DNA of 26,615 bases from Mariaggregatimicrobium sp964498785. GTDB lineage: Bacteria > Zhuqueibacterota > Zhuqueibacteria > Thermofontimicrobiales > Thiofontviventaceae. Under the pieces are notes generated by a model, which ran no database searches, was not told where the DNA came from, and worked only from the letters and a program-made list of their open reading frames with translations. The DNA lies in the NCBI GenBank assembly GCA_964498785.1, contig CAZCJL010000099.1, positions 1-26,615 of the forward strand. The letters are read 5' to 3'. The number at the start of each line of letters is the position of its first letter. Position 1 is the first letter of the stretch. Of the stretch, positions 23,430 through 26,615 are shown in pieces. A program made the translations under genes and the position numbers.

Positions 23430-23822
23430 ATGGATTACGTAGCTATTTTTAAATCACTTGGGGATGAGACCCGTCTGCGCATCATAAACCTGTTTGTACA
23501 GAGCAATGAACGACTCTGCGTGTGCGAAATGGAAGATGCGCTGCAATTACCGCAATACACGATTTCCAAAGCGCTGAGTGTGTTGCGCAATGCCAATCTG
23601 ACGGTTTCAGGCAGGCAGGGAACCTGGGTTCATAATCAGTTAAGCAGCGAATCAAAATTTCTCACATCATTTTTTAAGTTGCTTCGGCAACACCTGGCAG
23701 GTCATTATCCTGAAGACATTAAAAGACTGGAAAAGCGATTAGCGCTGCGTAAAGACAATGTTTGTGTTATTGGCGTCCCGTTAAAGGAGCAATTGGATGA
23801 AGAATTTTTAAAGCGAACATAA
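23430..23822 (+). CDS. ArsR-family metalloregulator with Cys-Val-Cys sensor motif
   Basis: 130 residues from the ATG at 23430, which has AAAGGA six bases upstream. The ATG at 23394 lies at or before the predicted transcript start. The winged helix-turn-helix core is FKSLGDETRLRIINLF ... LPQYTISKALSVLRNANLTV. C30-V-C32 in ERLCVCEM matches the ELCVC metal-binding motif of arsenite-sensing ArsR proteins; another cysteine lies near residue 109. It is expected to repress its own operon until As(III), Sb(III) or a similar thiophilic ion binds. A dyad overlapping the -35 box is a likely operator. The first gene of the thioredoxin/CcdA/permease operon follows 51 bases later. Confidence 0.9.
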   Translation: MDYVAIFKSLGDETRLRIINLFVQSNERLCVCEMEDALQLPQYTISKALSVLRNANLTVSGRQGTWVHNQLSSESKFLTSFFKLLRQHLAGHYPEDIKRLEKRLALRKDNVCVIGVPLKEQLDEEFLKRT

Positions 23823-23873
23823 CATAAAATAAAAACTAACTATTCTATAAATTAAAAAGCTGGAGAAACAAAA

Positions 23874-24113
23874 ATGAACATTAAAATCCTGGGCACAGGG
23901 TGTGCCAAATGCATCAAATTAGAAGAACTTGCCCAAAAAGCAGTTGCTGAATTGAACGCGCATGCGGAAGTGGAAAAAGTAACTGATCTTGACAAAATTA
24001 TGAGCTATGGAGTAATGATGACGCCTGGGCTGGTCATTAATGAGCAAGTAAAAATCGCTGGCAAGATTCCATCTGTTGAGCAAATTAAAACATGGATTCA
24101 GGAAACAAACTAA
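23874..24113 (+). CDS. Small CxxC thioredoxin-fold protein
   Basis: The protein has 79 residues. C10-A-K-C13 follows the first beta strand (IKILGTGCAKC) and TPGLVIN carries the cis-proline. This is the compact glutaredoxin-like fold of the redox-active disulfide protein 2 type, with no signal peptide. Such proteins are common beside ArsR genes and permeases and probably pass electrons or bind metalloid thiol adducts. A GGAG site lies ten bases before the start. Its C-terminal domain homologue is the protein at 476-967. Confidence 0.9.
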   Translation: MNIKILGTGCAKCIKLEELAQKAVAELNAHAEVEKVTDLDKIMSYGVMMTPGLVINEQVKIAGKIPSVEQIKTWIQETN

Positions 24114-24136
24114 TTTTTATTATGGAGAATGGTGCA

Positions 24137-24592
24137 ATGAAGAGAACAAAATATCTATTTACATTTTCGATTCTTGTTCTGCTGGTTATTTTTTATGGCT
24201 GCGGAGAGAATGAAGCCCAATCCAAAGCAGATTCGACCCGCCAACAGGCAAATAAGACGCAGGCGGATTCTACAAAGCAACAGGAAAAACCAAAGGTTAC
24301 TTTTATCGAATTAGGCTCTGTGAACTGCATTCCCTGTATTATGATGCAGCCGGTGATGAAAGCCATTGAAGAAGAATTTGGCAGTCAGATTGAAGTTGTG
24401 TTTTATGATGTATGGAAAGATCCGGCGCCTGGCAGAAAATATGGAATTCGGGTGATACCGACCCAGGTTTTTTTAGACGAATCAGGTAAGGAATTTTTCC
24501 GGCATCAGGGATTTTTTCCCAAAGAAGATATCGAAAAACTATTGGTTGAAAAAGGATTGAAAATGCTCAAACAAGTTGAAATTGAAAAATAA
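24137..24592 (+). CDS. Thioredoxin-like lipoprotein
   Basis: I choose the ATG at 24137 (151 residues), because it begins a proper lipoprotein signal: MKRTKYLF, a hydrophobic stretch and the lipobox ending at C22 (IFYGC). Upstream in-frame starts would bury the signal. A charged linker with the repeat ADSTRQQ / ADSTKQQ leads to a thioredoxin domain with C64-I-P-C67 and VIPTQVFLD. It is anchored at the outer face of a membrane and could be kept reduced by the CcdA-like protein encoded next. GGAG lies about ten bases upstream of the start. Confidence 0.88.
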   Translation: MKRTKYLFTFSILVLLVIFYGCGENEAQSKADSTRQQANKTQADSTKQQEKPKVTFIELGSVNCIPCIMMQPVMKAIEEEFGSQIEVVFYDVWKDPAPGRKYGIRVIPTQVFLDESGKEFFRHQGFFPKEDIEKLLVEKGLKMLKQVEIEK

Positions 24593-24604
24593 ATTGGAGC
24601 AGAC

Positions 24605-25300
24605 ATGTTAACAGAATTATTCACGTGGCTTACGAATGCAGTTCAGGGAAGCCCTGTTATTGCAATTAGCGCGGCGTTTGCGTGGGGTATTTTAAGTATT
24701 TTGTTGAGTCCCTGTCATTTATCCAGCATCCCGTTAATTATTGGTTTCATCGATAAACAGGGGCGTGTTTCAGTGAAACGGGCATTTACGTTGTCGCTCA
24801 TGTTCTCTGTAGGCATTTTAATTACCATTGCAGCGATTGGATTAATTACCGCTTCGTTTGGCAGATTGATGGGAGACGTGGGACGAATTGGCAACTATTT
24901 AGTTGCTGTCGTGTTTGTGGTGGTAGGATTGTACCTACTGGATGTAATTAAACTTGACTGGGGAAATTTTGGCGGTAGCAATGTGAAGCAGAAAGGTTTG
25001 ATGGCAGCGTTAATTTTGGGATTGTTGTTCGGCATTGGGTTGGGTCCCTGTACCTTTGCCTACATGGCGCCCATGCTGGGTGTTGTATTTCAGGTTGCAT
25101 CAACTCAAATTGTTTTTGCAATTGCTTTGTTAGCTGCATTTGGAATTGGGCATTGTTCTGTCATTGTTCTGGCTGGTACGCTCACTGAAAAAGTCCAGCA
25201 GTACCTGAACTGGACCGAAAAGACAAAAGGAGCCATTATTCTACGAAAAATATGCGGCGTTTTAGTGATATTAGGTGGTTTGTATCTGGTATTGAATTAA
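24605..25300 (+). CDS. CcdA/DsbD-type transmembrane electron carrier
   Basis: The protein has 231 residues with about six membrane helices. The paired cysteines of the CcdA family are seen as C37 in LLSPCHLSSIP and C149 in GLGPCTFAYMAPM, each at the start of a helix within a repeated half. It would move reducing equivalents from cytoplasmic thioredoxin across the membrane, most simply to the lipoprotein encoded 13 bases upstream. It starts after TTGGAG. Placed between two thioredoxins and a permease, it probably serves thiol chemistry linked to metalloid efflux rather than cytochrome c maturation. Confidence 0.9.
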   Translation: MLTELFTWLTNAVQGSPVIAISAAFAWGILSILLSPCHLSSIPLIIGFIDKQGRVSVKRAFTLSLMFSVGILITIAAIGLITASFGRLMGDVGRIGNYLVAVVFVVVGLYLLDVIKLDWGNFGGSNVKQKGLMAALILGLLFGIGLGPCTFAYMAPMLGVVFQVASTQIVFAIALLAAFGIGHCSVIVLAGTLTEKVQQYLNWTEKTKGAIILRKICGVLVILGGLYLVLN

Positions 25301-25315
25301 TGAAGGACAATAAAG

Positions 25316-26488
25316 ATGAAAGATCGAACAAAGTTTATAATTATTGTATCAACGTTTATCGCTGCTTATTATATTCCATTCGATAAATCGAATATTCAGA
25401 CAGCCCTGGTTGAATCGTTTCTCATGCTTCAGGACTATGCCAGGGAGCATGTGTTGTTTTGTCTTGTGCCTGCTTTCTTTATCGCGGGCGCTATCGCTGT
25501 GTTTGTCAATCAGGCGGCGGTGATGAAATATTTTGGCGCGCAGGCACGCAAAATTTTGTCGTATAGCGTTGCATCAGTTTCAGGAACCATTTTGGCAGTG
25601 TGTTCCTGCACCGTGCTGCCGCTGTTTGCCGGCATTTACAAACGCGGCGCCGGCATTGGCCCGGCGACGGCATTTCTGTATTCAGGTCCAGCAATCAACG
25701 TGCTAGCGATTATTTTAACCGCGCGTGTGCTTGGTCCTGAACTCGGTATCGCCCGAGCCGTTGGCGCTATTATTTTTTCAGTGATCATCGGATTGGCAAT
25801 GGCATTCATCTACCGCAAAGAAGAACAGGAACGAAACGGGCAGGCTGCTGCCATGACCGCAGGCATGGATGAAGACGGACGACCGTTATGGCAAACAGGC
25901 ATTTACTTTCTTACGCTTGTGCTCATTTTAATCTTTGCCGCCTGGGGCAAACCAGCCCAGCCAGTCGGATTTTGGAACGCTGTTTTTCAAATCAAATGGT
26001 ATTTAACCATTGCGCTGTTAGCAGCACTTGCAATTCAACTATGGAAATGGTTTAAAAAAGACGAAATGGATGAATGGGTCAATCAAACCTGGTTTTTTGC
26101 GTGGCAGATTTTACCGCTGCTGTTTGCAGGCGTTATCGTGGCAGGTTTTTTAATGGGACGACCCAATACAAACGCCGGCATTATTCCTGCCGAGTGGATT
26201 CAGACAGCTTTGGGCGGAAATTCAATTTGGGCAAATCTATTGGCGTCGGTTTCTGGCGCTCTCATGTATTTTGCCACGCTCACCGAAGTGCCCATTTTGC
26301 AGGGATTATTAGGCGCTGGCATGGGAAAAGGTCCTGCGTTGGCGCTGCTGTTAGCAGGACCTGCGTTGAGTTTGCCCAATATGCTGGTTATCAGAAGTGT
26401 TATTGGCACACAAAAAACATTGACATTTATATTGTTGGTGGTAGCCATGGCAACGGTGACCGGGATGGTGTTTGGGGAGATGTTTTAA
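25316..26488 (+). CDS. CSCT-motif permease (DUF318/YraQ/ArsP-like)
   Basis: The protein has 390 residues with eight to ten membrane helices in two related halves. The signature C96-S-C98-T (VCSCTVLPLFAGIYKRGAGIG) and LYSGPAINVLAI mark the two-cysteine permease family. The second half repeats the pattern at ATLTEVPILQGLLGAGMGKGPALALLLAGPALSLPNM. Relatives include ArsP-type organoarsenical exporters and other proposed metal exporters. The ArsR gene and thiol carriers in the same operon favour metalloid export here. It starts 15 bases after the CcdA-like gene with AAGGA upstream. It is the last visible gene before the repeat at the window edge. Confidence 0.88.
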   Translation: MKDRTKFIIIVSTFIAAYYIPFDKSNIQTALVESFLMLQDYAREHVLFCLVPAFFIAGAIAVFVNQAAVMKYFGAQARKILSYSVASVSGTILAVCSCTVLPLFAGIYKRGAGIGPATAFLYSGPAINVLAIILTARVLGPELGIARAVGAIIFSVIIGLAMAFIYRKEEQERNGQAAAMTAGMDEDGRPLWQTGIYFLTLVLILIFAAWGKPAQPVGFWNAVFQIKWYLTIALLAALAIQLWKWFKKDEMDEWVNQTWFFAWQILPLLFAGVIVAGFLMGRPNTNAGIIPAEWIQTALGGNSIWANLLASVSGALMYFATLTEVPILQGLLGAGMGKGPALALLLAGPALSLPNMLVIRSVIGTQKTLTFILLVVAMATVTGMVFGEMF

Positions 26489-26527
26489 TACCTAAAATTC
26501 TAAATTAAATCTGTATTCAAATTATAA

Positions 26528-26550
26528 CTAACTATTTTAGTAATAGTTGG
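26528..26550 (+). terminator. AT-rich hairpin after the permease gene
   Basis: AACTATT-TTAGT-AATAGTT forms a 7-bp stem with a 5-base loop about 40 bases after the stop. There is no T-run, so termination here is uncertain. Confidence 0.3.
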
Positions 26551-26562
26551 AGTAAAATCCTT

Positions 26563-26613
26563 GTATCTTCTCAATATTTTATGGTAGATATGGGCGATTG
26601 CCGCTATGTCGTA
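26563..26613. repeat. Right arm of window-terminal inverted repeat
   Basis: Reverse complement of 1-51 with one mismatch. It begins 74 bases after the permease stop and runs to within two bases of the window edge. Orientation at both ends is outward-to-inward, as expected if each edge enters a copy of the same element with terminal inverted repeats. Confidence 0.85.
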
Positions 26614-26615
26614 TT

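Noticed and set aside
26074..26508. Plus-strand 144-codon frame at the right end
   Set aside because: Out-of-frame shadow of the permease gene, whose membrane helices and repeated motifs are intact in the main frame.
26551..26575. Target-site duplication flanking the window-terminal repeat
   Set aside because: Sequence next to the right arm (AAAATCCTT) and the left arm (TAAAAAGGA) does not match as a direct repeat.

Overview
ORIGIN. This is a bacterial window of moderately low GC with dense operons. It is probably from the Bacteroidota/Ignavibacteriota/Calditrichota part of the tree. I infer that only from gene flavour (a secreted DUF1593 protein, an RF3/DksA pair, thioredoxin-rich arsenic-type operons) and cannot fix the taxon from sequence alone. 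Positions 1-51 and 26563-26613 are a 50/51 inverted repeat, so both window edges lie inside copies of one repeated element. The window looks like a segment, contig or circle bounded by that element.

LAYOUT. (1) 1-1265, plus strand: a CoA-binding protein, a two-domain CxxC thioredoxin-like protein and a 5'-broken small protein. (2) 1326-1790, minus strand: a frameshifted partial copy of a major-facilitator gene whose full-length relative lies at 19473-20705. The two copies are direct repeats bracketing about 18 kb of accessory DNA. (3) 2100-7096: an integron-type cassette array without a visible integrase (CALIN-like). Three cassettes are delimited by attC sites. In each cassette the R'' box at the end is the exact reverse complement of the R' box at the start. 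Cargo: a modification-dependent-type nuclease; a complete two-gene type II restriction-modification (RM) system; a secreted nucleoside-hydrolase-like protein. (4) 7090-19137: a 12-kb defence island starting exactly at the last attC core box and bounded by imperfect inverted repeats of about 100 bp. It reads mod, DUF6978-like, DUF1828/1829-like, Fic, PHP-ATPase (TrlF-like), AlbA_2/HATPase, res. (5) 19473-23007, minus strand: prfC, a DksA/TraR-type gene, a broken methyltransferase and the intact MFS transporter. (6) 23363-26488, plus strand: an ArsR-type repressor with its own promoter and operator-like dyad, two thioredoxin-fold proteins, a CcdA-like membrane protein and a CSCT-motif permease.

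MAIN POINTS. The island is a type III RM operon split open between mod and res. The 3' end of mod occurs three times, at the end of mod, just before fic and just before the PHP-ATPase, and each copy is followed at once by a different gene. The copies differ mostly at silent positions, as if each cargo gene arrived with the tail of the mod gene it lay behind elsewhere. The mod gene itself carries an in-frame insertion of about 198 codons encoding a DUF559 nuclease-like domain between inverted CCCTTGACAGGG / CCCTGTCAAGGG motifs, the right one repeated four times with a 30-bp period. Removing it leaves a Mod of ordinary length (606 residues). Five of the genes between mod and res are not needed for a type III enzyme, so the island may be a layered defence system or a cargo-collecting slot.

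HOW THE GENES WORK TOGETHER. Cassettes 1 and 2 and the island all point to defence against foreign DNA. The right-hand operon (ArsR with a Cys-Val-Cys sensor motif, thiol carriers, CcdA, permease) points to metalloid efflux coupled to thiol chemistry. The left-end genes fit the same theme and may be the other half of that operon, separated by the element at the window edges. All similarity estimates were made by eye; family assignments come from motif recognition, not searches.
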